6,564 nucleotides of DNA from Actinomycetes bacterium (lineage in GTDB: Bacteria; Actinomycetota; Acidimicrobiia; Acidimicrobiales; Microtrichaceae), in NCBI GenBank assembly GCA_023423215.1, contig JAFAFZ010000092.1, forward strand, positions 1 through 6,564. The letters are read 5' to 3'. The notes beneath the pieces were generated by a model. The model was not told the origin of the DNA. It did not search any database and saw nothing but the letters and a program-made list of their open reading frames with translations. This document shows positions 1 to 5,782 of the stretch, piece after piece. How positions within the stretch are numbered: the first letter of the stretch is position 1; each line of letters begins with the position of its first letter. The position numbers and the translations under genes were made by a program.

Positions 1-216
1 GGCCACGTCCGAGAGGTCCGCCGGCACGATCGTGTGACCCGATCCGGTGAGGCGCGACGCGACGCCTCGGAGCTGATCGCCGTCTCGTGCAGCCAGCGTG
101 ACCTGCGCACCGTCGGCGGCGAACCGCTCGGCGATCGCCGCGCCGATGCCGCGGCTCGCACCGACGACCAGCGCTCGACGGCCGTCCAGTGCCCCGCCGC
201 CGGCCCGTCCGGTCAC
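1..216 (-). CDS. Short-chain dehydrogenase/reductase (SDR), N-terminal part only
   Basis: The visible 72 residues are the N-terminal half of a Rossmann fold. After a short Gly-rich leader, a beta strand (RRALVVGAS) leads into the cofactor-binding glycine motif GASRGIG at residues 19-25, equivalent to TGxxxGIG of classical SDRs. An alpha helix follows (AAIAERFAADGA), then a second strand ending in AARD, the usual NADP(H)/NAD(H)-selecting region, and the start of the AD-LSD segment typical of residues around 60-70. The gene continues beyond base 1, so the YxxxK catalytic site is not visible and the substrate cannot be judged. The start is GTG at 214-216, overlapping the TGA stop of the KASIII gene upstream (213-215) as GTGA. 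This implies translational coupling. With a condensing enzyme directly before it, a role as a 3-oxoacyl reductase (FabG-like) is plausible, but that is inference. The SDR family call is secure. Confidence 0.88.
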   Translation of the reverse strand, partial: MTGRAGGGALDGRRALVVGASRGIGAAIAERFAADGAQVTLAARDGDQLRGVASRLTGSGHTIVPADLSDVA

Positions 217-1274
217 GCCGGCACCACGTACGCTGCGGCCCCACCTGCGTAGCCGGCACCCGCGGTCGCCAGGACGACGCGGTCGCCGGCGACGATGCGT
301 CCGCTCCGGAGGGACTCGTCGAGCGTGAGCGGCACGGTGGCGGACACCGTGTTGCCGGTGTGGTCGATCGAGACCGGCCACCGCTCCATGCCGACGCCGA
401 GCTCCTCGGCCAGCCCGCGCAGGATCGCCAGGTTGGCCTGGTGGGCGACGAAGTGGTCCACCTCGTCGAGCCCCCACCCCACGTCCTCGAGGACGCGGCA
501 GATCGCCGTCGACATGATGCGGATGGCGTCCGCCTTGATCTGACCGCCGGGCACCGCCATGAGGACGGCGTGCTGCTCCTGCTCGACCGTCGCGGCCGAG
601 GCCGGCAGCCGACTGCCCCCGGCCGGCGTGTAGATGTTCGACGCGAAGCTGCCGTCCGAGTAGAGGGTGAGCGCGAGCAGGCCCACCCCGTCGTCCGGGT
701 CGCCCTGCACCAGCACGACCGCACCGGCGCCGTCGGCCAGGACGGGACGCAGGCGGTGGTCCTCCTTGCGGACGAAGCGGGACTTCACGTCGGCGCCCAC
801 CACGAGGACCGGTCCCGAGCCGGTCGCGCACAGTCGAGCGGCGTGGTCCAGGCCGAACACCCAGCTGGCGCACCCGACCTGCTTGTCCTCGGCGGGGCAA
901 CGAGCACCGATCAGGTGCTGGACCCGGCTCGCCGCAGCGGGCGAGGTCCAGTCACCCGTCGTCGAGCAGAGCAGCAGGTGGCCCAACTCGTCGGCGCGCA
1001 GACCGGCCGCGTCGAGCGCACGCACAGCGGCCTCGGCCGCCAGGTCGCTCGTCGCCAGGTCGTCCGGCGCCCAGTGCCGAGAGCGGATCCCGGTGTGCTG
1101 CTCGATCCACTCGCTCGAGGTCCGCTGCGTCCCGATCGCCGCGACGACCGCGTCGTTGCTGACCGGCGGTCCCGGCAGGTACGAGCCGGTGCCGAGGATG
1201 CGCGCGCCACGAGCCCCGTAGCCGACCCCGGACGCAGCCCCGACGCGCCGCGGCGCAGCCGTCTGGTCCCCCAT
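213..1274 (-). CDS. 3-oxoacyl-ACP synthase III (FabH/KASIII-like) family protein
   Basis: This 353-residue protein has the thiolase-fold KASIII layout. The N-terminal strand ILGTGSYLPGPPVSN (from about residue 26) is followed by the WIEQHTGIRSR segment (56-66). The nucleophile is Cys135 in QVGCASWVFGLDHA, with DGAGAVVL at 181-188, His278 in VAHQAN, and Asn308 in DHTGNTV. The Cys-His-Asn triad of FabH is therefore complete, and the His-Asn distance of 30 residues matches E. coli FabH (His244, Asn274). The family performs decarboxylative Claisen condensation of an acyl-CoA or acyl-ACP with malonyl-ACP or related acceptors. Many actinobacterial members are not the housekeeping FabH but serve special lipids or secondary metabolites, and the substrate cannot be read here. 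The Cys context CAS differs from the more usual ACSG. An in-frame ATG lies 13 codons further upstream (1313), but the chosen ATG (1272-1274) has GGAGGG nine bases before it. The gene lies 90 nt after the amidohydrolase and overlaps the SDR start by four bases. Confidence 0.9.
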   Translation of the reverse strand: MGDQTAAPRRVGAASGVGYGARGARILGTGSYLPGPPVSNDAVVAAIGTQRTSSEWIEQHTGIRSRHWAPDDLATSDLAAEAAVRALDAAGLRADELGHLLLCSTTGDWTSPAAASRVQHLIGARCPAEDKQVGCASWVFGLDHAARLCATGSGPVLVVGADVKSRFVRKEDHRLRPVLADGAGAVVLVQGDPDDGVGLLALTLYSDGSFASNIYTPAGGSRLPASAATVEQEQHAVLMAVPGGQIKADAIRIMSTAICRVLEDVGWGLDEVDHFVAHQANLAILRGLAEELGVGMERWPVSIDHTGNTVSATVPLTLDESLRSGRIVAGDRVVLATAGAGYAGGAAAYVVPA

Positions 1275-1283
1275 GTCTGTTCG

Positions 1284-1289
1284 CCCTCC
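1284..1289 (-). promoter_or_regulatory. Ribosome binding site of the KASIII gene
   Basis: The minus strand reads GGAGGG here, nine bases before the ATG at 1272-1274. It decides the start against the upstream in-frame ATG at 1313, whose 13 extra residues (Gly/Val-rich) do not belong to the family fold. Confidence 0.65.
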
Positions 1290-1328
1290 AACGCCCCCGA
1301 CCCCCGGTGCCACCGCGGGTCGTTGCGG

Positions 1329-1334
1329 AATGTA
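1329..1334 (-). promoter_or_regulatory. Candidate -10 box in the amidohydrolase-KASIII gap
   Basis: The 90-nt gap between the amidohydrolase stop and the KASIII start contains TACATT on the minus strand, matching the actinobacterial -10 pattern TANNNT. Transcription would begin near 1322, giving a leader of about 48 nt that contains the GGAGGG site. No recognisable -35 is found 16-18 bases upstream. The KASIII-SDR pair may therefore have its own promoter besides readthrough from the amidohydrolase. This is a weak call from a single hexamer. Confidence 0.3.
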
Positions 1335-1364
1335 GCGGGCGGGGCGCCGCCGTGCGCCGGAAGT

Positions 1365-3107
1365 TCAGACCCTCGTCCCGCGCAGCACTCGGCCGTATCC
1401 GGGTTGGGTGCCGAGTCCGTCGGCCCGACCGGTCCCGTCCCAGGCTCGGCGTCCGTTGACGAGCACCAGCTTCACGGCGCCGTCGCCTCGGTTGACCAGG
1501 CGCTGGACGGAATCGATGCCGGGCATGGGCGCCTCGACGACCTCGTCCACCCGGTCGTCCAGGCCCGCCGGGTCGACCACCACCACGTCGGCCCGCGCAC
1601 CCACCCGCAGCCGCCCGGCGTCGATGCCGAGGAAGTCGGCCAGCTCGCCGGTCACGCGGTGGACCGCCGCGCCGACGGGCAGCACCGGACGACCTTCCCG
1701 CGAACGTCGGTGCACCAACCGCAGCAGGTGGAGCGGGAAGTTGTAGAAGGCCATGTTGCGCAGGTGGGCCCCGGCGTCCGAGAAGCCGATCTGCGCCTGG
1801 GGCTGCTCGACGATCCAGGCCACGGCGTCGTCGTCGGAGTTGCCGACCGTGGTCGTCCAGCGCAGGGCGTTGCCGTGCTCGGCCGCCAGGTCCAGGAAGG
1901 TGTCGACGCGGTCGGCCTTCCGGCGCGACGCGACCTCGGCGAAGGTGAGGCCGACGACCGAGGCGTCGGGGCACTCGACGATGCGGGCCTCGCCCAGGTC
2001 GCGGTGGTACGCCCGACCCTTGAACCGGTTGGTCCACTGCCTGCGGAAGCGGGTCCGGTACTCGGGATCGCGGAGCAGGTCCCGGCGCGACGCCTGCTCG
2101 GCCAGGTGCAGCGCCTCGGTGCCGGCACCGATCTCCTCGATGACGGGGTTCTCGAGCCCGTCGGTCCACAGGCGGAAGGCCTGGGGCAGCGCCTGCAGCC
2201 GAACGTCCGCCTTCAGCCAGCGACGGGCGAGGGCGAAGGACCGGGCGAAGACCTTGTAGGCGCCCGGCGCGGCCTTGACGTCCATCAGCGAGATGATCGT
2301 CGTGCGCAGCGGTCGCCGACCGAGGCCGCTGGCGATGCCGGCGAAGAGCACCAGGTTCCAGCGAGCCGAGATGTCGGGCACGCCCTCGAAGACCGCGTCG
2401 CGCTCCCGGAGCACGGCGCCGAGCCGGCGGTACTCCTTCCACGTGGCGAACACCGAGGGCGTCGGGCGGCTGCGGAAGCGGTCGCCGTCCATCTTGTCCC
2501 AGGGCAACGTGTTGATCGACAGGCCGAGGTAGCCCGCGTCGAGCGCCTCGTCGAGCATCACGACCATGCGGGCCATCTCGGCCGCCGAGGGTCGCTCCTC
2601 CTCGTCGAGGGATCGCCCCAACCCCATCACGTGGGCGCGCAGCGCGGAGTGGCCGAGGAACGAGCAGACGTTCGGCCCGAGCGGCAGGTCGTCCAGGTGC
2701 CGCAGGTACTCCCCCGGCGTCTCCCAGTCCTTCAGCTTCCGGAGCATCGGCAGCACGTCGCTGCGTGGCACGCCCTCGACGCGGCAGAACATGTCGGCCA
2801 GGTCCTCGGGGTCGCCGACGGCGAAGCTCAGACCGCAGGAACCGATCAGCACCGTGGTCACGCCGTGGCGCACCGACTCCGACAGCGACGGGTCGAACTC
2901 GAGCTCGGCGTCGTAGTGGGTGTGCAGGTCGATGAAGCCGGGCGTGACCCAGCACCCGGTCGCGTCGACGACCTCGGCGTCGGCCGGCACCGCCAGGTCG
3001 GCGCCGATGGCGCGGACCGTGCCGTCCACGACCTCGACGTCAGCGAGGACGCCCTCGCTCCCGGAGCCGTCGAACACCAACCCGCCGCGGATCACCGTCG
3101 TCGTCAT
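1365..3107 (-). CDS. Amidohydrolase family protein (N-acyl-D-amino-acid deacylase / amidohydrolase-3 type, divergent)
   Basis: This 580-residue protein starts with the small beta domain of metal-dependent amidohydrolases (VIRGGLVFDGSG, then VVDATGCWVTPGFIDLHTHYD at about 46-66). The metal-site motif is HTH at His62-His64. Cys91 in GSCGLSFA matches the metal-bridging Cys of D-aminoacylases (Cys96 in the Alcaligenes enzyme). H153 lies in FLGHSALR. Asp444 in GFSDAGAH matches the late catalytic Asp (Asp366), and the C-terminal beta segment GARADVVVVDP returns at 503-513. The family hydrolyses N-acyl-D-amino acids or other cyclic or linear amides. However, the two histidines normally following on strands 5 and 6 (ISHLKA-type His220 and His250) are absent: no His occurs between about 159 and 334, and the corresponding stretch reads ISLMDVKAAP. 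The true substrate is unknown. The start ATG at 3105-3107 has no clear Shine-Dalgarno site and may be leaderless. The reading frame stays open upstream to 3854, but that part runs antisense to two other genes and is not coding. Confidence 0.9.
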   Translation of the reverse strand: MTTTVIRGGLVFDGSGSEGVLADVEVVDGTVRAIGADLAVPADAEVVDATGCWVTPGFIDLHTHYDAELEFDPSLSESVRHGVTTVLIGSCGLSFAVGDPEDLADMFCRVEGVPRSDVLPMLRKLKDWETPGEYLRHLDDLPLGPNVCSFLGHSALRAHVMGLGRSLDEEERPSAAEMARMVVMLDEALDAGYLGLSINTLPWDKMDGDRFRSRPTPSVFATWKEYRRLGAVLRERDAVFEGVPDISARWNLVLFAGIASGLGRRPLRTTIISLMDVKAAPGAYKVFARSFALARRWLKADVRLQALPQAFRLWTDGLENPVIEEIGAGTEALHLAEQASRRDLLRDPEYRTRFRRQWTNRFKGRAYHRDLGEARIVECPDASVVGLTFAEVASRRKADRVDTFLDLAAEHGNALRWTTTVGNSDDDAVAWIVEQPQAQIGFSDAGAHLRNMAFYNFPLHLLRLVHRRSREGRPVLPVGAAVHRVTGELADFLGIDAGRLRVGARADVVVVDPAGLDDRVDEVVEAPMPGIDSVQRLVNRGDGAVKLVLVNGRRAWDGTGRADGLGTQPGYGRVLRGTRV

Positions 3108-3179
3108 CGCACGAGTGTGCCACCGGTGCCGGTGCGGGCGCGGTCCTCGGCGGGTCGGTGACGAGCCACACTGGGCGAC
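3108..3179. promoter_or_regulatory. Divergent promoter region with mirrored CACACT boxes
   Basis: These 72 bases separate the amidohydrolase (leftward) from the metallophosphoesterase (rightward). CACACT occurs on the plus strand at 3168-3173, seven bases before the ATG at 3180. It occurs on the minus strand at 3114-3119, six bases before the ATG ending at 3107. Neither start has a good Shine-Dalgarno site. A -10 box ending six or seven bases before the ATG would place the transcription start at the start codon, which is the geometry of leaderless transcripts, common in actinobacteria. The hexamer fits TANNNT only partly (C in place of the first T), and no -35 is evident on either side. The spacing and symmetry are seen in the sequence; the promoter role is inferred. 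Confidence 0.4.
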
Positions 3180-3671
3180 ATGCGTGCCGTGCTCCTCGCC
3201 GACACCCACGTTCCCGACGGCAGCGGCCGCAGCCTTGACGACGCGGTCCTGGCCGCGGTGCGCGACGCGGACGTCGTGCTGCACGCCGGCGACGTGCTCG
3301 GCGCCGAGCTGCTCGACCGGCTCGACGCGCTGGCGGCGGTGCACGCGGTGCTCGGCAACAACGATCGCGGGTTGGAGGGCCGGTTGCCCGAGGAGCTCGT
3401 CATCGACCTGGACGGGGTCACCGTCGCGATGGTCCACGACTCCGGTGCCCGACAGGGCCGACCCGCTCGGCTCGAGCGGCGCTTCCCGGACGCCGACCTC
3501 GTGGTGTTCGGCCACTCGCACCTCCCCGAGGACGACGTCACGCCCGGCGGCATCCGCATCTTCAACCCGGGCAGCCCGACGCAACGACGACGCGCGCCGA
3601 CGCGGACCTTCGGCGTGCTCGAGGTCGAGCGCGGCCGCATCCTCGACCTGCACCACGTGCACCTGGACTGA
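3180..3671 (+). CDS. Metallophosphoesterase, YfcE/MJ0936-type
   Basis: This 163-residue protein is the usual length for the small YfcE/MJ0936 phosphodiesterases. All family motifs are present in order: D8-x-H10 in LLADTH, Asp38 in HAGDV, Asn60 in GNND, His86 in MVHDSG, and H112-S-H114 in FGHSHLP, followed by FNPGSP at 128-133. The dinuclear metal site is complete, so the enzyme should be active on phosphodiester substrates. These enzymes are cytosolic and act on model phosphodiesters and in some cases 2',3'-cyclic nucleotides, but the natural substrate of this subgroup is generally not known. There is no signal peptide or membrane segment. The start ATG sits directly behind the divergent promoter, with no clear Shine-Dalgarno site. 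The next gene, a PNPOx-fold protein, follows 49 nt later on the same strand and could be cotranscribed, although it also has a candidate promoter. Confidence 0.92.
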   Translation: MRAVLLADTHVPDGSGRSLDDAVLAAVRDADVVLHAGDVLGAELLDRLDALAAVHAVLGNNDRGLEGRLPEELVIDLDGVTVAMVHDSGARQGRPARLERRFPDADLVVFGHSHLPEDDVTPGGIRIFNPGSPTQRRRAPTRTFGVLEVERGRILDLHHVHLD

Positions 3672-3687
3672 CCCGGCCGTCGTCTGG

Positions 3688-3715
3688 TTGGGCCTCAGCC
3701 GGCGCGGGTACCGAT
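3688..3715 (+). promoter_or_regulatory. Candidate promoter for the PNPOx-like gene
   Basis: TTGGGC at 3688-3693 could be a -35. After 16 bases comes ACCGAT at 3710-3715, which overlaps a TACCGAT string and ends five bases before the ATG at 3721. There is no purine-rich ribosome site before this ATG, so the layout again suits a leaderless message. Matches to consensus are weak. Confidence 0.25.
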
Positions 3716-3720
3716 CCGAC

Positions 3721-4200
3721 ATGTCCGACGACGCACACGACGACCCGAAGCACCTCGAGGACCTGATGGACCCGGGCACCACCCTGATGGTGGGCGCGGG
3801 GACCCCTCTCGACTTCCGTCCGCTCACCGTGGCCCGCGTGGAGCGGGACCGCATCGACGTCGTGATCGACGACCGTGAGCACTGGGCGGCGGTGTTCCGC
3901 GACCACGACCCCGTCCACGTGACGCTCAGCGACGACCGCTCGAGCAGCTGGGCATCGATCCGGGGGACGGGGACGCTCTCGAAGGATCCCGCCCTGATCG
4001 ATGAGCTCTGGAACCCGTTCGCCGCCGCCTACTTCGACGAGGGACGCGAGTCCCCCGGCGTCGCCGCGTTCACGATCCGCGTCGACGAGGGCCGCTACTG
4101 GGCGACGGCCTCGGGCCGCATCGGCAGCCTGATCTCGGTCGTCAGGGCCGCGCTGGGATCGGCCGAGGACAGCGGCGAGCACGGCGACATCGCCGTCTGA
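3721..4200 (+). CDS. Pyridoxamine 5'-phosphate oxidase-like protein, general stress protein 26 type
   Basis: The 159-residue protein has the split-barrel flavin-binding fold of the PNPOx superfamily. A short acidic helix (MSDDAHDDPKHLEDLM) is followed by GTTLMVGAGTPLDFRPLTVARV (19-40), corresponding to the first barrel strands and the RPM-like turn. A strand then reads RIDVVIDD, and VHVTLSDDRSSSWASIRGTGTLSKDP (65-90) is the core strand pair. The ELWNPFAAAYFDEG helix and VAAFTIRVDEGRYWATASG (114-132) are hallmarks of the GSP26/Pyrid_ox_like group (ELWnpf..wfpeG, ...YWd). Members bind FMN, FAD or F420-like cofactors, but the specific reaction is usually not known. True PNPOx activity is unlikely given the short length. 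It lies 49 nt downstream of the metallophosphoesterase. The stop codon falls inside a hairpin that separates it from the convergent DoxX gene. Confidence 0.82.
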   Translation: MSDDAHDDPKHLEDLMDPGTTLMVGAGTPLDFRPLTVARVERDRIDVVIDDREHWAAVFRDHDPVHVTLSDDRSSSWASIRGTGTLSKDPALIDELWNPFAAAYFDEGRESPGVAAFTIRVDEGRYWATASGRIGSLISVVRAALGSAEDSGEHGDIAV

Positions 4201-4224
4201 TCGTCGCCGCGCACGACCGACGGC
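4192..4224. terminator. Possible bidirectional terminator hairpin between convergent genes
   Basis: GCCGTC at 4192-4197 pairs with GACGGC at 4219-4224. Inside, TCGT (4201-4204) pairs with ACGA (4213-4216) around an 8-base loop, separated by a small TGA/CC internal loop. It covers the PNPOx-like stop codon and the 31-nt gap to the DoxX stop. There is no T-run on either side, so it would be a U-poor terminator of the kind proposed for high-GC genomes. Confidence 0.3.
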
Positions 4225-4231
4225 TGGCAGG

Positions 4232-4654
4232 TCAGGCGTCGCGGCGGCTGCGCACCCAGCGCCACGCCCCCGTGCTCCACAGCGCCCACAGCACCAGCAC
4301 GGGCTGGAAGAAGAGGCGGGCGAAGCGCTTCGCGTCGGTGTCCAGCCCGAAGCCGTCCTTCTGCTCGACGAACTGCGCGATGTTGCCGGGGAAGATCACC
4401 ACGAAGAACCCGGCAGCGACCAGGCCGACCAGCGGCGCCCTCCGGCGCCCGCACAGGACGAGTGCGGCCCCGAGCAGCAGCTCGACGACGCCCGACACGA
4501 CCACGACCGCGTCCTCGTCCGCCGGGAACCAGCCGGGGACCTGTGCCCGGAACTCCTCGCGCTGGACGGTCAGGTGACCGGCGCCGGCCAGCAGCAGGGC
4601 CGCTCCCAGACCGCACCGGGCGACGACGCGGATCTGGTCTCCTCTGACGGGCAT
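4232..4654 (-). CDS. DoxX family membrane protein
   Basis: This is a 140-residue four-helix membrane protein. The segments are at about 12-29 (RCGLGAALLLAGAGHL), 47-68 (EDAVVVVSGVVELLLGAALVLCG), 73-92 (APLVGLVAAGFFVVIFPGNI) and 113-131 (LFFQPVLVLWALWSTG). Family signatures are the AGAGHLTVQREEFRAQVPGW stretch (first helix plus the H-F-P-type loop), VSGVVELLLG in the second helix, and FPGNI at the end of the third. DoxX-family proteins sit in the cytoplasmic membrane and are often linked to thiol/redox partners or quinone oxidation, but this small subgroup has no assigned reaction. The ATG at 4652-4654 follows GGAGGT by only three bases, which is short, but no better in-frame start lies nearby. 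The DUF6159-type gene ends 52 nt upstream. A candidate promoter with a palindrome lies in that gap, so the gene may be expressed alone or with its neighbour. Confidence 0.88.
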   Translation of the reverse strand: MPVRGDQIRVVARCGLGAALLLAGAGHLTVQREEFRAQVPGWFPADEDAVVVVSGVVELLLGAALVLCGRRRAPLVGLVAAGFFVVIFPGNIAQFVEQKDGFGLDTDAKRFARLFFQPVLVLWALWSTGAWRWVRSRRDA

Positions 4655-4657
4655 GCG

Positions 4658-4663
4658 ACCTCC
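4658..4663 (-). promoter_or_regulatory. Ribosome binding site of the DoxX gene, unusually close
   Basis: The minus strand reads GGAGGT, a near-perfect anti-16S match, but only three bases (CGC) separate it from the ATG. The short spacing could reduce translation. The in-frame codons downstream offer no ATG or GTG before the first membrane segment, so the start stands. Confidence 0.5.
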
Positions 4664-4684
4664 GGGCGGTGGGCGGATCGGCCC

Positions 4685-4702
4685 ACCGTAGCGACGGTCG
4701 CT
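4685..4702 (-). promoter_or_regulatory. Candidate DoxX promoter (TACGGT) with abutting palindrome
   Basis: On the minus strand TACGGT (4685-4690) fits TANNNT and would start transcription near 4678, giving a leader of about 24 nt holding the GGAGGT site. Directly upstream, and sharing one base, is a 13-base palindrome (AGCGAC-N-GTCGCT, 4690-4702) in the spacer where a regulator could bind. A one-base centre is too tight for an RNA hairpin, which favours a protein-binding site over a terminator. No -35 is evident. Confidence 0.35.
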
Positions 4703-4706
4703 GCGC

Positions 4707-5633
4707 TCAGGCCGCGACCCGGTCGCGCCCATCCTTCGTGCGCACCGCCCCACGCAGGTCCTCCTCGGTGAACGGGCCGAGGGCGCCGTCGCCGGTGGTC
4801 CAGCGGTAGAGGGCGACACCGAACACGTTCCGGCAGGTGGCCGCCTGGACCGCGCCGATGATGAGCAGCACCACGCCGGCGACGGCCAGGACCGCACCGA
4901 GGCCGATCATCGGGCCGCCGACGGCGAAGCCCAGCGCCACGCCGCCGACCAGCAGGAGGGCGCCGGGCAGGGTGTAGCGCAGCGCGAACCGTGCACCGAT
5001 GCGCACGCTGCCGAACACCGCCTCGCCCCAGGTCGAGCGGATGAGGTGGCCGGAGCGCTTGATGGCGGTGACGGCTCCGGCCTGCTCCAGGACGATGACG
5101 GGCATGACGAGCGTCGTGACGACGGCCCAGACCGCAGCGACCAGGCCGGCGAGCAGGGCCCGCACGATCGTGACGACCAGTCCGCTGTCGCCGTCGCCCC
5201 GGATGAACGAGACGAGCGCGCCGACCGCGACCGAGATCGCCGACCACGCCGTCAACGCACCACGCCGCGAGTGTGCCGCAGCACGCGCGGCGTCCTCGTC
5301 GATCGGCCGGCCGTGCAGCACGTCGTCGGTCGCGGCCACCAGGCCGGCGAGCTGGATGTTCGCCGCGGCGAGTCCCGCCACGATGGCGCCCAGGACGACG
5401 ATGCCGCCGAGCACCATGACGACCAGACCGCCACCGCTGACGTCCTCGGACCCCTTGGTCTCGCCGATCGCCGCACCGGCGACGACGATCGCCAGCCCGA
5501 CCAGCGCGCCGAGTCCGCCGACGATCGCCCCGTGCACGGCGGCGCGCACCGTCCAGCGGTTCATGCCGGGGTTGGCCTTCACCACGCCGTAGGCGGCCTG
5601 GGTGAGGTGCTTGCTGTTGCCCCATGAGCGCAT
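4707..5633 (-). CDS. Six-segment integral membrane protein, DUF6159-like
   Basis: The 308-residue protein opens with MRSWGNSKHLTQAAYGVVKAN, a short cytosolic stretch with the SW...L...S/A-x-x-VLK-like pattern. It is followed by Ala/Gly/Val-rich membrane segments at roughly 32-56, 68-100, 124-144, 150-183, 218-238 and 240-262. Between segments four and five lies VMPVIVLEQAGAVTAIKRSG, then HLIRSTWGEAVFGS. This matches the pattern I associate with DUF6159 proteins (a P-V-x-V-x-E strand, an A-x-x-R-S helix and a later W-G-E). No enzymatic motif is visible and the function is unknown. The C-terminal tail (PFTEEDLRGAVRTKDGRD) is soluble. The frame is open to 5753. Two starts are plausible: ATG at 5631-5633, preceded by AAGGGA eight bases away and giving the N-terminus closest to the family, and ATG at 5655-5657 (316 residues), preceded by GAGGG six bases away. 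The DoxX gene follows 52 nt downstream. Confidence 0.8.
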   Translation of the reverse strand: MRSWGNSKHLTQAAYGVVKANPGMNRWTVRAAVHGAIVGGLGALVGLAIVVAGAAIGETKGSEDVSGGGLVVMVLGGIVVLGAIVAGLAAANIQLAGLVAATDDVLHGRPIDEDAARAAAHSRRGALTAWSAISVAVGALVSFIRGDGDSGLVVTIVRALLAGLVAAVWAVVTTLVMPVIVLEQAGAVTAIKRSGHLIRSTWGEAVFGSVRIGARFALRYTLPGALLLVGGVALGFAVGGPMIGLGAVLAVAGVVLLIIGAVQAATCRNVFGVALYRWTTGDGALGPFTEEDLRGAVRTKDGRDRVAA

Positions 5634-5641
5634 GGCGGTCG

Positions 5642-5668
5642 TCCCTTGGCGGATCATCGACGGCCCTC
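5642..5668 (-). promoter_or_regulatory. Two competing ribosome binding sites for the DUF6159-like gene
   Basis: AAGGGA (5642-5647) lies eight bases before the ATG at 5633. GAGGG (5664-5668) lies six bases before the in-frame ATG at 5657. Both are properly spaced, so the start stays undecided by eight codons. The remaining bases up to 5759 hold no TANNNT box that I can see and no gene. Confidence 0.4.
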
Positions 5669-5759
5669 GGACGGCCGTGATGTCCTCTCGATCGGCCGCT
5701 CGCGCACGTTGCTGAACGGTTCGACGGGCGAACGGGCCGTCCGACCCAGGCACCGCCGC

Positions 5760-5782
5760 ACCGCTCGGGCGTCGGGAGCGGT
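5760..5782 (-). terminator. Hairpin at the end of the DUF1801 gene
   Basis: A perfect 7-bp stem (ACCGCTC with GAGCGGT) around a 9-base loop begins at the last base of the DUF1801 stop codon on the minus strand. The position is right for an intrinsic terminator of the DUF1059-DUF1801 transcript, but a GC-rich stretch follows rather than a T-run. It would therefore be a U-less type, or it may only stabilise the 3' end. Confidence 0.4.

Noticed and set aside
1337..1364. GC-rich GGCGCC-type self-complementary stretch after the amidohydrolase stop
   Set aside because: Short GC palindromes are frequent here. No stem of seven or more pairs with a clean loop could be built.
952..2955. A 667-codon minus-strand frame overlapping the amidohydrolase and KASIII genes
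   Set aside because: It is a shifted frame of the real genes, with Arg/Gly/Ala/Pro-rich low-complexity translation and no motif. Both genes in the other frame have intact catalytic residues.
189..3161. A 990-codon open frame on the plus strand across the KASIII and amidohydrolase genes
   Set aside because: It is exactly antisense to two genes with complete family motifs. Its translation is rich in His, Arg, Val, Asp and Gln with no recognisable domain, as expected of a stop-free antisense frame in very GC-rich DNA.
2920..3720. N-terminal extension of the PNPOx-like frame to 2920
   Set aside because: It overlaps the metallophosphoesterase in another frame and the amidohydrolase antisense, and its Ser/Thr/Arg-rich translation is unlike any domain. 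The GSP26-like fold begins at 3721.
3672..3720. CCGGC/GCCGG inverted repeat after the metallophosphoesterase as a terminator
   Set aside because: It has only five base pairs around a 20-base loop with no T-run, which is expected by chance in this composition.
3108..3854. Upstream extension of the amidohydrolase frame to 3854
   Set aside because: The extra 249 residues lie antisense to the metallophosphoesterase and PNPOx-like genes. The family's N-terminal beta strand begins directly at the ATG ending at 3107.
4570..5625. A 351-codon minus-strand frame across the DUF6159-like and DoxX genes
   Set aside because: It is Arg/Gly-rich with no membrane segments, and is a frame shadow of two well-formed membrane proteins.
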